A stretch of 64,000 nt of DNA from Agrostemma githago (GCA_958450325.1 OY288244.1:33417424-33481423), one strand, 5' to 3'; positions 33,033 through 46,393 are shown, counted from the stretch's first letter. Notes: generated by a model from the letters alone, not told the origin. Made by a program: numbers and translations.

Positions 33033-35755
33033 ATTGTTGCTCCCGACGCTTACACCTGGTTCTAGGAAAAATACTAGTAAACGATTTGAATATTAAAGAA
33101 ATATTAGTGAGAGATGGGTAGAAACCAAATAAGGACTTAACTGTTAGGTTTATATGTTCTTGTAACTCAATGATTATCATTGAATATTTGGTGCTTGTGT
33201 CTGGAAGAAGATGAATGAACAAGATGCTGACGAGATGCTGCTCCTGATCTGGACAAGACCTGCTTAGAACTTTCAATGTCTGTTGATTCGGGTGGACAAC
33301 TTAGTGCCACAAGGAAGATATAATGGTGACCTTTCAGCTCAGATTTAGTTTGCTCAAGCTACAGATGATCAAGAGTAGATTCCTGTTCCATGATGTTGGA
33401 GTAGATCCAAATGGAGCGACCCAAGACTTATGTGCTTGTTCCTCCACAAGAAGATGAAGTAACCCATTTACTTCCCTCGTGAACCTTAGAGGTCCAAACT
33501 TTCCCTTCTCCTCTCAGGTCTTTATCATCTAGAATCATTTATTCTTTTCTTCCTGCTTCTGCCTTTTCCAATCCTTCTCTTATTAATTCCCGTCTTCATT
33601 CTTGTGATAAACCCTTGTTCTATTCTCCTACTTTACCATATTTTCTCTTGAGATTCTTGGTTTGACCGTATACTGTCTCAGTGAACCCAGTATCATAGAT
33701 GTTTGAGGTTTAGTAAACCCTCGTTACCTAGTTTGAGGATTGTGAGTCTCCCTATCTTCTAAGCAAGTAAGAAATTCTTGAGGATTGATTTGAGTGACAA
33801 ATTGTTGATTGATGGAATTAGGATGATACTTTGGGCACTTAACCTTGGGTTACAGGTTACTTTGATTATTTTGGAGTACTTAGAGTTGAATATATTTTGG
33901 AGTAGTAAGAGTACGTCATGTTTGATGGATACCTAGTACCTAACCCCGAACCGAATTAAGTGTAACTGATAATATTATTTTGGGATTCTGACATGATGCT
34001 TATTGGATGGATGCATCGCGAATATTTGAGATCTTAAAGTATTGTTTAAAGTGTTAGGCTGAGTGTTGTGGTACCATTAAAGGTTTTCATTAATGTCGTT
34101 AGAAATTTTGGTTGACATAGATTACCGTGCATGGTTCTTATGGATTTGGTCGTTGATCGTTGTTTAAGGTTGTAACATATGAACTTTGGAGTTGAGTGGT
34201 CTGACTTGGATAAATTGTTGTTACACTTGAAGAAGAGAATAATCTTACAGAATCACGGTTTGTGGTGTTTTTTAAGGAATACTTTGATGTCAATCATCTT
34301 GATGGAATTATAGTTCAAAACCCTTAGACCAACGAGATTGTGGCTTCGTTGAGTTAATATTTTGGTGATTTAGCTGATACGATATGAACTTTGGTGGAAT
34401 TCTCAGAAACCTTAGTCGAAAGACGTGTTTTGAAGATGTGAGTGTTCGCGCCATTACCTATAGGTTTGAGCGTGTTTGAGGATTCGTTGTACTTTTCCAA
34501 GTTTTGTACTTATGGCATATTAAATATGTTGATGAACATTTTTGAGGATTTTGTGCCCGAACATTGTTAAACTGATGGATCTTGTTTAGTGTTCCTTACT
34601 CGAGAAATTTGGAATATACCTCGAGTTCAAACTTTAGGAGCTTTGGATTTAGGAACCTTATCGATGGCAAGTTTGGGGTGTGTTTTGTTGACCATTGGAA
34701 TTTTAATGGATGAGATTAGATTGTAACACAGTTGTGGATTAGTATCGTGTCGTTTGAACAATTGGATAATCACGTAAGACATTTTTGGAGATTGTGACTG
34801 AGTAATACCATCGAGTGCCTAATTTTGGACTTGGACGTATTTGATGGAAATTAGGAACCCGTGTTGTGAGAGTCATACCGGGAATCTCGAGATGGTTAAC
34901 TTCTTCTGTATTTCCTTGGGAGCTCCGTTTGACTCTCAATTTCGTCCCTCCCATTAGCTTTTCTTAAATCTTGCTACTTCTCTTCGGCCAACCCCTTGAC
35001 TTCTTTATCGGGTTTGAAAAATTCTGTTTCGATTTGTCGTTGACTCTGACTCTATTTATCCGTTTACCTTTTTCCTGAACCTATGTTATGAAAAGTTTGA
35101 CTAATTTAAAATTTTGGACTACCGTAAAATTTTTAACATTTTTAGTTATAAATTTCAAAACTTTGTACTTCGTTGTTGTTTTTGGTTGATAACATATATT
35201 TAGTCATGTTTCAAAATGTCTTAATAATTTATTTTAAAGTATTTCAAAATTGTATTAAAATTTTAATTTTGATTTTCAAGTAATCGAGATTTCTATGAAA
35301 ACTTTCGTAGTTGCAAATATTTTGATTGCTATAAGATTATTTTCGCAAAATGGTTTAACATTTTCGAAAAACTTGGTATGTCCAAATTTTTTTTATTTTA
35401 TTGTCGATAAACTTTAAATCTCTTATCGAAATGTTTGTCGACTGATTCGATTCTTAGTTACTAACTACAAAATTTGATTTCTCAAATTTTTGTTTGGTCT
35501 TAAAACAAAATATTGTCGAATTTCTTAATTAAAACGTTTTACTGTTGTTTTAAAAAAAATTGGGTACTCTTCCCCCTCGAGATCGTTTACAAATATTATT
35601 TGTCGTCATTATTTTATCGAATAACTTTTAACTTACGATTTTGTTAAATTGAATGATTTTAAACTTCGGGTTGCTGAGTCCAACTTATCTTGAAAAATAA
35701 ATTTGTCTTCGGTTTCGATTATGTTTTTATAAGTTTCGAGGACGAAACTTCTTTT
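33033..35755 (+). other. LARD-A2 internal region, conserved but non-coding
   Basis: It aligns with the LARD-A1 core read on the minus strand and with the LARD-B core, including the segments next to primer site and polypurine tract. It contains no gag or pol frame. The short frames in it (for example minus 34739-34954) are not kept between copies. Confidence 0.75.
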
Positions 35756-35768
35756 TAGTGGGAAAGAT
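35756..35768 (+). promoter_or_regulatory. LARD-A2 polypurine tract
   Basis: TAGTGGGAAAGAT directly precedes the 3' LTR. Confidence 0.75.
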
Positions 35769-38700
35769 TGTAACACCCCTGATTTTTAAAAATTAAATTA
35801 AATTAAAATTTTGTTCGTATTTTAAATTTTACGATTTAACTCGTAATTCTTAAAAATTTTATATAACGAATTCATCTTTTAATCGTTTCAAACTCCAAAA
35901 ACAAAATTCTATTTGTCTCGAAAACTCTTCTTATATTTAAAACCTATTTTTATTTCTGTTTCGATTCATTTTATACATTTAATTTAATTCTTATCGAAAG
36001 TCTATTTCGACGATTTAAATTCTAAATTCTTTTCATTTATTTATATTATGCTCGAATTTCTATTTTCGGCTCAAAATTCATTTATTTTAAGTTTCGTCAA
36101 AATATTTTTTTTCCTTTCCTCGAGAAATCAATTTAACTCAGTTCGTCGAAAATTTATTATTTATCGGGAAATTCTATTTCACCGTCCGATTATTTATTTC
36201 TAAAAGCTTCGTTTTCGTCTCAAATATTTTATTTACTCATTTTATTTGATGGCCTGATTATTTATTTATTTTACTAACTCATTTTAATTCGATTCTTGGG
36301 TCAGTCAACTTATCGTTACGGAATCCGTCTCCTACCCGATTCGTTTAATTAACCCACATTTTTTTTTAGCCACTTTATTTTCATCTAAATTCTTCCCCTA
36401 ATCCTTGTTTTTCCCATTACATTTACGTGTATACACCCCCCTTGCATTTCTTTTCTTATTCCACCGCTACTCTACTCTTCATTACCCCACCGTTTCACCC
36501 TTCTATTTTCATTCCCTTTTTCATGTTTCATTCACCCACCTGTTACTCTTAGTCTTCCTCTACCGCGTTTCCTTTCCCCTTTTTGTCGCATCCTTCATCA
36601 TCTTCTTTCTCTTGTTCTTCTTCAGCCTTGATCTGTTCACCGTCCATCACCATCAATCGACCATCACTTGCGCCATCTTTGTCATCTGTCTCTTGTTGTT
36701 CTGCTGCTACGACTGCTATGCTCTTGCTGCTACGCGCTGCTGGACCTGCTGCTGTTGTTGGTCCGTGCTCCCTTTCGTTTTTCCCCTTCTCTGCATCTTC
36801 TTCAATTATACTTCTTTGCCAGCCTTCTTCGATCGATTCGAACTTGGTGCTGCTGCGTCTGTCTCTATGTCCTCGCTGCAGACACTGTTACTGCTACTAA
36901 TCTTGTAAGGGTGCTTTTCTTCTCTTCTTCCTCATCTCATTTCTTCCTTGCTAATCGATTTCGTGCCGTTTTCGTTCCTGATGCGTCTGCTACTGCGTTT
37001 TGCCGCTGTTTGATCTCCTACTTCTTCGTTTTTGTGCGTCAGTTGTTGTTGTTACGGTTGTATGCTGCTGCTACTCCTACGACAGTTGTTTGTGTTGTTA
37101 TCACTCTTCTTGTGCCTCCTTTTCACTCGTTTCGATGTCAAGTTTGTTGCCTGATGATATGTATTGCTACAGATTCATCATTTTCATTGCTGTTGTACAG
37201 TTATTATGTTCTTCTCGCTCTTCTTCTCACTTTCTTTTGCTTTCCTTGTTTTCGTTCCGTTTTCTGATTCCTACAGATCTTCTTCCTCTTCTGTTCTCAT
37301 TCTTAATTGCTGCTGCTGCGTTTCTCTGCGTGTTGCTCGTTGTTTTTGTTGTTGATGTCGCCTCTCATTGTGGCTGCCCGATGTTGTTTCATGCTGTACT
37401 GTTTTCGACCTATCGATTCCGTGTTTGCTACTGTTGTACGTCTACTGTTGGTCTTTTTATCGATTTTCGTTCGGTTTTTGATGTTGCTGTTTTGTGGTCT
37501 TCCTCTTTCTGTTGTTTCAAGTTTTACCCGAGCTCTGTTCTGAAGCATGCCTGACTGTTCCTGCTCGTTACTGATCGTTGCCGCTGTTTCTTCTTCTTTT
37601 CTCCCTCTTTTCTTCTTCTTCTTCGTTTGTTGTTGTTATTGTCGGCAATGCTGCTGTTCTCATTCCTTTCCGATTCTTTAAACGCTTCTCTCTTTAATCT
37701 CGTCATTCATCTTGGTCTTGTTCGGGATCGTTGCCGCTGTTTTGTCAATGTTCCGCTCGTTCTACTACTATTAACGTGGTGTCATTTTGCTTCTATTTTT
37801 GTCACATCGTTTCCTTTCCGTCTTGAATCGTATTCATCTCATTCTTTTATTTTGTCTTCTCGATTGTCGTGGTCGAACTCAAAGACTAGCGATTCTTCAA
37901 CCTAAAGCTTAAAGACATTCTAATGAGCTTACGGAGTTTGGTCTACGAGGACATGAATATCAAAGGTTTCGACTCAAGGTAACTTTAGGACGTTACTCGA
38001 TGTTATATCGTATGTTTGAGTAGTAGTATGTAGTAAGTATTTTTACTTCGGTTTTCTAGTTTTAGCTATATATTATTGCTAATTATATTAATTTTAAATC
38101 GTATGCCTTATAAATAATTTTACGACTTTCGATATCGTTTTATAAATCGTTAGTAATTTAATTATTTACGATTGTTATAATATTTTGTTGGTTATCGTGA
38201 CACTAGTAACTGAATAATATCGATTTTATATTTTCTTCATATTTCGTTAATTTATAATTTTCACTCAAAATCGTATTTTTATATTATAATCGAGATTTTT
38301 ATACTTGTTCAATAAATTAATTTCGTCTGATGACTTATATTAATAAATGAGAAAATAGTCGATTTTGTTTTAAATACATTTCTAGTCGAGACTATTTTCC
38401 CTAATAATTTCTCATTTGTCTACGACTGATTATTTTTAGTAAAATCAGTATTATTTATTGATAAAATCTATTTGCTAAAACTAATTTGAAAGTTTTATAA
38501 AATCTCTTTTAATTTATAAAACTCGTTGACTCAATTAATTTTGATATCATTTCTCTTAAAATATCTCTTTTCTAAAATTTTGGTTTTAACTTGATTTTCT
38601 AATTATTTATAAAATACTATAGAATGACTTATTATATTTTATTTATATTTTGAGTAACGAATTTCAAAATATATTAAAGTTACGATAACAACGATAATAA

Positions 38701-39703
38701 TAAAATGCTAATTTCGTTAGAAATGCTATTTTTCTACATTTCACTTATTTTAATAATTTACGAATTTTCTATAACAATATTTCTATTTTAAGTAAGTTTC
38801 TAAAATTAGTAAGTTTCTTTTTATAGAAAGTTCCCATTTTTGCCATAAAGTCAAGTGTGGGGAATAAAGTCAAGTGTGGGGTTAGAGTAATATAGTCTGA
38901 GATGTACGTTTTGCCATCAACTATAAAGCTGGTGTGTCTATGTTGAGACACATTGGTCGTTGAACTGAGCATGATTTGTGTTTAGGAGTGTGTATATTTT
39001 GACTAAACTTAGATATCGCATCGTGTAAGTCGCCGTCAGGTTGAACTGGATTACGGTTGGTGTCCAGGAGGGGTGTACATTACTTAAGCCAGGACCTCGC
39101 TGCACGCAGTCCTGTTATGGTTGAGTTGCCTAGTTAGACACCGAAGTTTGATTTGTTTTGACTAAGTTCTCGAAGCTAGTTTAGTATTATCCTAGTGAAA
39201 GTCTAGCCTTGTGCACACTGATCGAATTTCCATAACGCCATTTTTGAATATTTATATTATCGATTGATTTTGACTTGTAGGTTGGCAAGTGCTTTAAGTT
39301 TTGTTGAAAACTTATTTTTTATTATATCATTTTTAATGTTTTCTCGTTTTAAGTATTTTGATATAATAATACTATTATTTTTCCATATGATATAATATGG
39401 CTGGGAGAACGTCCGAGTTACTCCCCACTGACGTGGCAGTTATGTTTTTAACATGACAGGTATTTGCTGCTGGGTTTTAGGTGTGAGCTAGCGAGTAGCA
39501 TGGATCCTACTCTTTATTTATTCTTGTAATTTATGGATTTGTATAACCCGTTTGGAGAATTTCCTTTTTAGCCCTTTTGTAAAAAGAGGTCTTTGTATTG
39601 ACTTACCATTTCTTTTAATAAGATATAGTTTGTCAGTGTGTTTTAATCCCAACTCTACAGTGTTTCCGCCACTGTATTGCGTTAGAATTTCTAGGGGATT
39701 ACA
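35769..39703 (+). repeat. LARD-A2 3' LTR
   Basis: It starts TGTAACACCCCTGATTTTT and ends CTAGGGGATTACA. Bases ~36400-37900 are strongly pyrimidine-rich on the plus strand. That is why many Ser/Leu/Phe/Cys-rich frames appear there; none is credible as a gene. The hairpin cluster lies at 38934-39067. Confidence 0.9.
38934..39067 (+). other. Hairpin cluster in LARD-A2 LTR
   Basis: Stems are GTGTCT/AGACAC (38934-38951), CTGAGCA/TGTTTAG with two G-U pairs (38965-38985), and CTGGAT/GTCCAG (39046-39067). Confidence 0.7.
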
Positions 39704-39708
39704 ATAAC

Positions 39709-40253
39709 AACCCAAATGAATATGAAAAGAACCTAAAATGAAGGTCAAATTTGTGCGAATAAATTATTAATATGGGGGTTTGTTCATGTAGATTGGGATT
39801 GACGATGATGGGTATCCATTTATACAGTTTGACAAAAAATCACTTTGTAGTTACGTTTTGTCGCCCTCATATTGGTTTGGCGGTATTTAGTATAGTCGTC
39901 AATAAATAATAGATGTGTTACTTTTATGTCAACCTAATAAATTCGGAATGGTGGCAACTCGTAATTGAAAAAAAAAATTGTTAAGTTAAAACGTCCGATA
40001 ACTTACATTTGTCCACCCTAATTAGCATGGTAGCTGTAATTGTTGTCGAGTTTTAATTTAACAATTTAAAGTTCTCAGTGATGATTTATTTCTTTCTAGA
40101 TCCGAGAGAATCAATTTATACTGTATCAAATTGTAGTATATTTTGAGTTTAATATTTATTGTCATATTTATATTATCTTTGTAATTTTATATGTATTAGA
40201 AATTATTTCATAGTACTTTGTGACTTTTAATTTATATTCATATTTAAAATTTT
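39709..40253. other. Continuation of the unassigned flank
   Basis: AT-rich repeat-like sequence interrupted by LARD-A2 on one side and the solo LTR on the other. No gene seen. Confidence 0.4.
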
Positions 40254-43200
40254 TGTAACACCCGCTATTTTTCCTAGCATTTTTATCCTTACCGTTATGA
40301 CTTCGTCATAACTCTGTCACTTTTCAGCCCTATGTTTCATCATTTTTTTTCCCAAGCTTATTTTCATTTCTGAGTCTAATGATATTTCTTTTAATTTTTG
40401 ATGATTTTAATTCTTTTAATTCTATTTTATTGATTTTCTACGTAAACTAATTATTTTTCCGCGAGGAATTCTACTTCTCTACGAATTAACGTTTTAAAGC
40501 TCGGATTTAAGTTATTTATTTTCCTACAAATGTATAAATATATTTATATAATATTTTCAACTAATAATTATTTTTATTTACGGAAATTTAGCCATTAAAG
40601 ATTTTATTACGAAGTTTGGTAAATAATTGTTTTCTAACGCGAGATTTACTCGATTTGCTTTGAAATACCTTTAACGATTTTTTTTATCAACTTACAAATT
40701 ATTTGAGGCCACTTCCCCATGTTTTGGACCGACCCACCTCCTTGTCACACCCTCAATACGTTCTATTTTATTACGTTAAAACATAATTACGTAATTCTTT
40801 TCTTTTCATTTATTCGATGCTTTATGATCAAACTTTTCATACTCCCTCTCCTCTTCATTTGGCTGATTCATTTAGTCTATGGTTCCACCTTGTTTTCATC
40901 AAAATTTATTTCCATTCATTCATAAGAAACCATCCATTTTCTTACAATCATTTTTTTCATAAACAACAAAAAAATAGTCCTTCATCTTTCCCAAAACCGT
41001 GACATACTCCAGAATTCCTAGACTGATTCTTGCTCCAATTCGAGTAATAGTCGTCTCGTTTTTATCGTCAAATTAATCGTTATTCCGATCCTTCCATAAA
41101 GGTAATAATCGATGTTGTTTTCGGTCGTTATTCACCTTGATTTTCATAGTTTTTCTCATGGTATTTTTTCTGCCATGATTTTTGGGTGTTAAGGATTTGT
41201 GGACGATCCCGAGCCCGACGAGTATATTATCGTTTCCGATTTGGACTAGAGGTAACGTCGATGTTACTCGGTATTTCACGATTCTATTTGTGTAATTGCA
41301 TGTATATTTTTATATATCATTTTTTTGACAATATATATAATCTGGAAAATTTTTAAAAGTTGAAAATTTGCATGTTTCGGTATTTTTATCGCTTTTACAA
41401 GATTAACGATTAAATCGTTGTATTAATTTCTAAAATCGTAATATTCGGCCTAATCTTGTAATATATGATTATATTCTGTAAAAATGAAGTTTTTGATGAT
41501 TTTTAATAATTTAGTATTTTTCTGATATTTTAGTTATCGATTATTGAATTATTACCGTTTACGGACAAAAATGATTAAAAGCCAATTTTTAGTTCTAGTA
41601 TCTAAACATTTTACTTTAATCTGATTTTTAACGTGGTGAAACTTTCTGATGAAATAGAATTTTATGAATTTATTTATAATTTTTCGGAATTGTTAAGTGG
41701 ATGAATTAATTAATCACTTTAAATCATCGTTTATCGTTAAAACTGCGTTTGTCGTTTAAATTCTCGATTTTTGGTCCTTTGATTAAATCTGGAAAAAAAT
41801 ATGATTCTGATGATTTCATAATAAAATGTAATTTTATGATTTTTAGTGCTTAAATAAAATGTTAGGAACGATAAGTTTTATTAATGGAATCGTTAATTGT
41901 GAAAACGGGCTTAAAAGACTGTTTTACCTAATTTTGTGAAATCTGGAATTTTGACACTTTGGGAAAATTTTAAGTTTCTGGAAAATCATCATTTTTAAGT
42001 TTAATAATAATTTTTGGATATTAATACGTAAATCGTTTTGTAATTACTATTTTTATTAATCGTTATTGTCGCGATTAGACGATTAACAAGAAAACCCTTT
42101 AAAAACCGAGTCTAAGTATTATGGAAAATTTTCTTTTCTGGACAGAATGTCCATAAATATATTTTAGCTATTTTACGTAATTTTTTGTACTATTTATTAA
42201 AGTCCTTAATTAATAAGTATTGATTTTTGGACAAATTACGATTTATCGTTAAAATGCTTCGTCTTACCTAAAAGATTTATTTTTCCAGCTATTTTGAAAA
42301 TTTTAAATCTGAAACTTTAAGAGTTAGATCATCCCTTAACATACTCTAAATATATTCATTGGTTTAATTAAATAAAAGACGTTAAAATAATTAAATTGAC
42401 ATTTGCCGTAAAATCCTATTTATGTTCGTATTGTCGAAACTAATAATAATTAGGGAAATTTAGTTTTATAAATTTTGGAAACACCCTAATTAGTAGTACT
42501 AAAGTATTTAAGACATTTTTAATTATTTTATAAACACTTGTATGGTTTTTCAATAATTTCATAAACTCAAATGTTCTCACTTTAACAATTAATATCGTTA
42601 AGGCCGAAAGTATTAGTTTTATAAATCTATATCGTGTGCTAAAATGTTGTGGTAGTATAAACTAATATTTTCGCTATTTTGATATGACGCTATTTTTAGT
42701 AAAGTTTCTAAAAATAGAAGTTTTCTAAAATAGAAAGTTTCCTCTTTTAGAATATTATGATTAGTTCTTTTATCACCATATTGTTTGTAATGATTATATC
42801 TTTTTAAATATCGATAATGGCTTTGTTTTGGAGTTATGGAATAAGGACAAGTGTGAGGTTAGAGTAATATATTCTAGGGTTTACGGTTTTGCCATCAACT
42901 ACAAGGCTAGTGTATCAGGAATCGGTACATTGGTTGTTGAACCGGGTGACAGGTATCCCGGGAGTTGTGTACATTTTGACCTTAAGTTTAGGCCTCGCAG
43001 TAAGTCGCCGTCATAAGTTGAACTGGGTGACGGGTAATCACAGGAGGGGTGTGCATTATCTTAAACTAGGGCCACGCATTTATAAGTCGCCGCTCTATTA
43101 TGGTTGAGTAGCCTAGTTAGAGACCGAAGTTTAATTTGTTTGAACTAAGTTCTCGAAGCTAGTTTTTAGTATTCTCCTAGTAAAAATCTAGCTGTCTACA

Positions 43201-43732
43201 CTACTCCTATCCATAACGCCATTTTGAATATTTTTATTATTATCGATATAATTTGGTTTGCAGGTTGGCAAATGTTTTATGTTTTCTCCGGAAAACTCAT
43301 TTTTATTATATTGTTTCGATACGTGAAGTTTTTCACTGAAAACTTATTTTCATTATAATGTGTTTTACTGTTTTCCATTTTTACTATTTTTCTATAATAG
43401 TAATTACTGTTTTAAAATCCTGTTATACGGCTGGGAGAACGTTGACGTTGCTTCCCACTGATTTTGGCTTTTATGTTTTAACATGGCAGGTATACGTGTT
43501 CCGGGTGTGGGCTAGCGAGCAGTGTGGATCGTGCTTGTTTATTTTGATAATTATGTCTTACGGATTGTTCAAACCCCTTTTGTGGATTGTTTTAAATTTT
43601 GGCCATTTTATTTAAGGCCTATTGTTTGACTTTACCATTTTAATTTTACTAAGAGATAGTTACAGTGTGTTTCAATCCCGACTCTACAGTGTTTCCGCCA
43701 CTGTATCACGTTAGATTTTCTAGGGGATTACA
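40254..43732 (+). mobile_element. Solo LTR of the LARD-B family
   Basis: 3,479 bp starting TGTAACACCCGC and ending CTAGGGGATTACA. It matches the LARD-B LTR (48386-61400, minus strand) along its length. No internal region follows. The flanking bases are ATTTT and TTTTT, a 4-of-5 target repeat. It preserves the empty sites of both the TR-GAG element (~42680-42700) and the Stowaway MITE (~42595-42600). Confidence 0.82.
42912..43043 (+). other. Hairpin cluster in the solo LARD-B LTR
   Basis: Stems are GTATC/GGTAC (42912-42928), CCGGG/CCCGG (42942-42961) and an imperfect CTGggTGA/TCACAG (43023-43043), in the same order as in LARD-A. Confidence 0.6.
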
Positions 43733-43737
43733 TTTTT

Positions 43738-45018
43738 GATGTAATTTAACTTATTTAGTTAGTTTATTAATGTATAAATTGGATATATTACTTAATTTAT
43801 ACTAAAAGTTATTTGTAAATTTTTCATTTCATTTCCTAGAATGTGAAAATAGGTCTTTGATAACTTGAGTTAAATAGGTTTGGTTAAATAATATGAGTTA
43901 AGGGGTTCTCTCCAAGTTGTAATATAATATTCCCCAAATAATTGTGGGGCTGTCACGTAAGCTAAAAATCCTGAGGTTAAATGTGAGGCCTCAAAATGAC
44001 CTTGTTATTATAAAATAGGGATGATATAGAATATTAGGTGTAGATTATAGTATTAGGTTACCGAATACCGCTAGAATAAATTGGATAAAAGAAACGGATT
44101 TCAAATTGGTACGTAACAATTTTAAGTTGCAGGCTTATATGTTGACTACTTATATGTACTACTACCCATCAAAGAGACCCAAATTAAATAGGAACTACGA
44201 GTAATAAAGACGGGTATTACAACCTACCCTCCTTAAGGAACTTCGTTCCGATGTTCGCCTCCCACTACGGAACGACTAATTATAACAACCAGACCGACCA
44301 ACTAATTGCTAACTAATAACTAACGTCGTAACATTTGATAAGCAGGACAATGTATTACCGTCTACCCTCCTTATAAAGAACTTCGCCCCGAAGTTCACTG
44401 ATCCTATACATACGTTACCTAACACCTCTAATATATTACGACACGATCTTGACACTAACGAGATCACTCTTTTCTTGACCTTATTTGGAGATGTTATTCA
44501 ATTATCATAGGAAACCATTCTAAACCTTTCAAGCAGTTATACTTGTAAGCCCTGACCATGGATGAGTCAGTCGGTAATATATGCATTCGACTAATGCGAT
44601 TCATCATAACAATTTTCAATATACTTCTCATATACATACATCTCTGTGTCATTCCACGTCCTCAATTTCTTTTGGCATCGTGCCTAATACAACAGTCCGT
44701 TCATGTTTCATCAAGATTTCCTTATCTTAGTCAATGAGTCCCAATTATTGGATACACAAACCGACATCCTTTATCACATAAGCGACTTAAGACCATAACA
44801 AATTTATCAGACAATAACACATTTGATCCGTAAGATTCATGTTAAGGCAATTATGCAACATGAACCAACACGACATCTCCTGACCCAAATTTACTCTGAA
44901 TTCATCTTCAGCACAAAATCTAACTCTATTACAGCATATGATAAGGTAAACGCTTTCACATTAGTGTATTCACTTGAACCAGGCAAAAGATCAATTTAGT
45001 GGCGATGTCATCGTAGAA
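43738..45018. other. Unassigned retrotransposon-like DNA
   Basis: No gene seen. At 44211-44240 the sequence GTATTACA is followed by ACCTACCCTCCTTAAGGAAC. This looks like an LTR end next to a polypurine tract on the minus strand. A close variant recurs at ~44350-44395. I cannot find the matching second LTR or a target repeat. Confidence 0.35.
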
Positions 45019-45029
45019 AAATTATAATT

Positions 45030-45611
45030 TTTTTTAAACAAGAAGAATAATTCATTAATAGAACGCCAAACGGCACATACAACGAATAGCTATAATCGCA
45101 ATCAAATCTAATAAAAACCAAAGAAAGTAATTTCTCTTATAAACTAAGGATCTCAAGACATGATCTGACAATTCGGCATGACCTCGTGTTGCTATCTTGT
45201 TGCAGCTTTTGTTGAGGAGATCCTTCGTTTGGTTCAAATTAGAGAAAACTTACCTTCAATTGGTCTCAAAAATCGTTGACAAATTACTTGTAGACATTGA
45301 ATAGACGTGCGACGAACAATAAACAAACTACCTTTGTCAATAAGAATAAAACTAAGCCCTATAACAACGGAAGGGACCGAAACCTTGAACAAAAGGACCA
45401 AAACCTTGAAATAAAGAATGAAACTCCCATAAAAAGAGAGACTTTTATTGAATAAGATATTAATTATCATACTAATAAGTGAAAATTAACTAGTTTTTGG
45501 GGCCTACCATCGATTAATTATCGATGGAAGCCCCGGATGAAAGATGGATGCTAGGGTTTTTCCTGAGAGGAGTAATTTCAGGTCAGGAGAGTTGTAATTT
45601 TCAGGGTCAGG
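45030..45611 (-). mobile_element. Small retroposon with an A-tail and 11-bp target repeat
   Basis: Flanked by AAATTATAATT at 45019-45029 and 45612-45622. The minus strand ends in eight A (plus-strand T at 45028-45035), as expected for target-primed retroposition. It carries no clear protein. Its 5' portion includes a 36-bp near-palindrome. It could be an internally deleted LINE, a SINE-like element or a processed transcript. Confidence 0.6.
45499..45534. repeat. 36-bp near-perfect palindrome
   Basis: The arms contain GGGGC and CCATCGA, with centre TTAATTA. It lies near the 5' end of the retroposon and would form a strong hairpin in its RNA. Confidence 0.85.
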
Positions 45612-46248
45612 AAATTATAATTAAATAATCGTAAATCGAAACAGTATAAAACAAGTGAGGTTGAATTTTCAAGACAGTCCTCTACAACTTTCCTATTAAA
45701 ACCATTTTCAAATTCCGAACGTACCAGTGATTTGAAAAAAAAACATTTTCATGAGCTGGCGTACTTTTATCTAGAAAGAAAATTGATTGATAAAACAAGT
45801 TTCAAAACACTTTTTTGAGCAAAACTTAGTCTCAACACTATACACTCTTCAAAATGACATCTGTAGACACTCGCATTTGGCTGCTAGTGTCTATAGTGGT
45901 CTCCAACAAACACCCGATGATGATCGAACGCGAACATGACGTGCTTTAACGCGCTCGAATATGAGCTCAAAATTGTTAGTATTTGGCTTGGGCTTTTTAC
46001 GGAGTACAAATCTCACAAAACCAACCTCAAATTCAGGCCCAGTGGGTCATTTTCAATAAAATAAGACTAATTTGGGTCAAAACTGACACCGGAAATAAAA
46101 CCGTCTTTTGGCAACCGGGTCAAAGCCCGGTCAAAGACGAATCTGACATAAAAATATCAGCCATATACACCTCTACAAGAGAACCCAAGCAACCAAATCT
46201 CTTCAAAAAAGGATAGAATTTCCCTACCAAAATATCTCCCTCCGCCCA

Positions 46249-46366
46249 GACCCACTCGGTCAAGTGGATCCGGCCCACTCGGTCGAGTAGGCCTACAAAC
46301 CGGCCGAACCAGCGTCAGACCGGGCACTCGATCGAGTGCACACACACAACTCGATCGAGTGGCCCT
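46249..46366. repeat. ACTCGATCGAGT palindrome cluster, upstream of TATA
   Basis: Four copies: CACTCGGTCAAGTG, CACTCGGTCGAGTA, CACTCGATCGAGTG and ACTCGATCGAGTGG. They end about 30 bp before the TATA box. Confidence 0.85.
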
Positions 46367-46393
46367 TTTCTATCCTAAACTGTGTACTTTTCT

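Larger units (their letters stand above)
32536..39703 (+). mobile_element. LARD-A2: non-coding LTR retrotransposon with a collapsed 5' LTR
   Basis: Plus-strand relative of LARD-A1. Its 5-bp TSD ATAAC is at 32531-32535 and 39704-39708. The order is a 5' LTR of only 483 bp (32536-33018), a primer site, a non-coding core (33033-35755), a polypurine tract, and a 3' LTR of 3,935 bp (35769-39703). It carries no gag or pol. Confidence 0.92.

Noticed and set aside
36405..37905. Several overlapping Ser/Leu/Cys/Phe-rich plus-strand frames of 60-199 codons
   Set aside because: All frames here are open because the LTR is pyrimidine-rich. They overlap each other, have low complexity and are not conserved in the LARD-A1 LTRs.
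45055..45470. Membrane-like protein on the minus strand (two frames of 60 and 78 codons)
   Set aside because: Two AT-rich frames broken by a stop inside the retroposon; the hydrophobicity reflects T-rich sequence.
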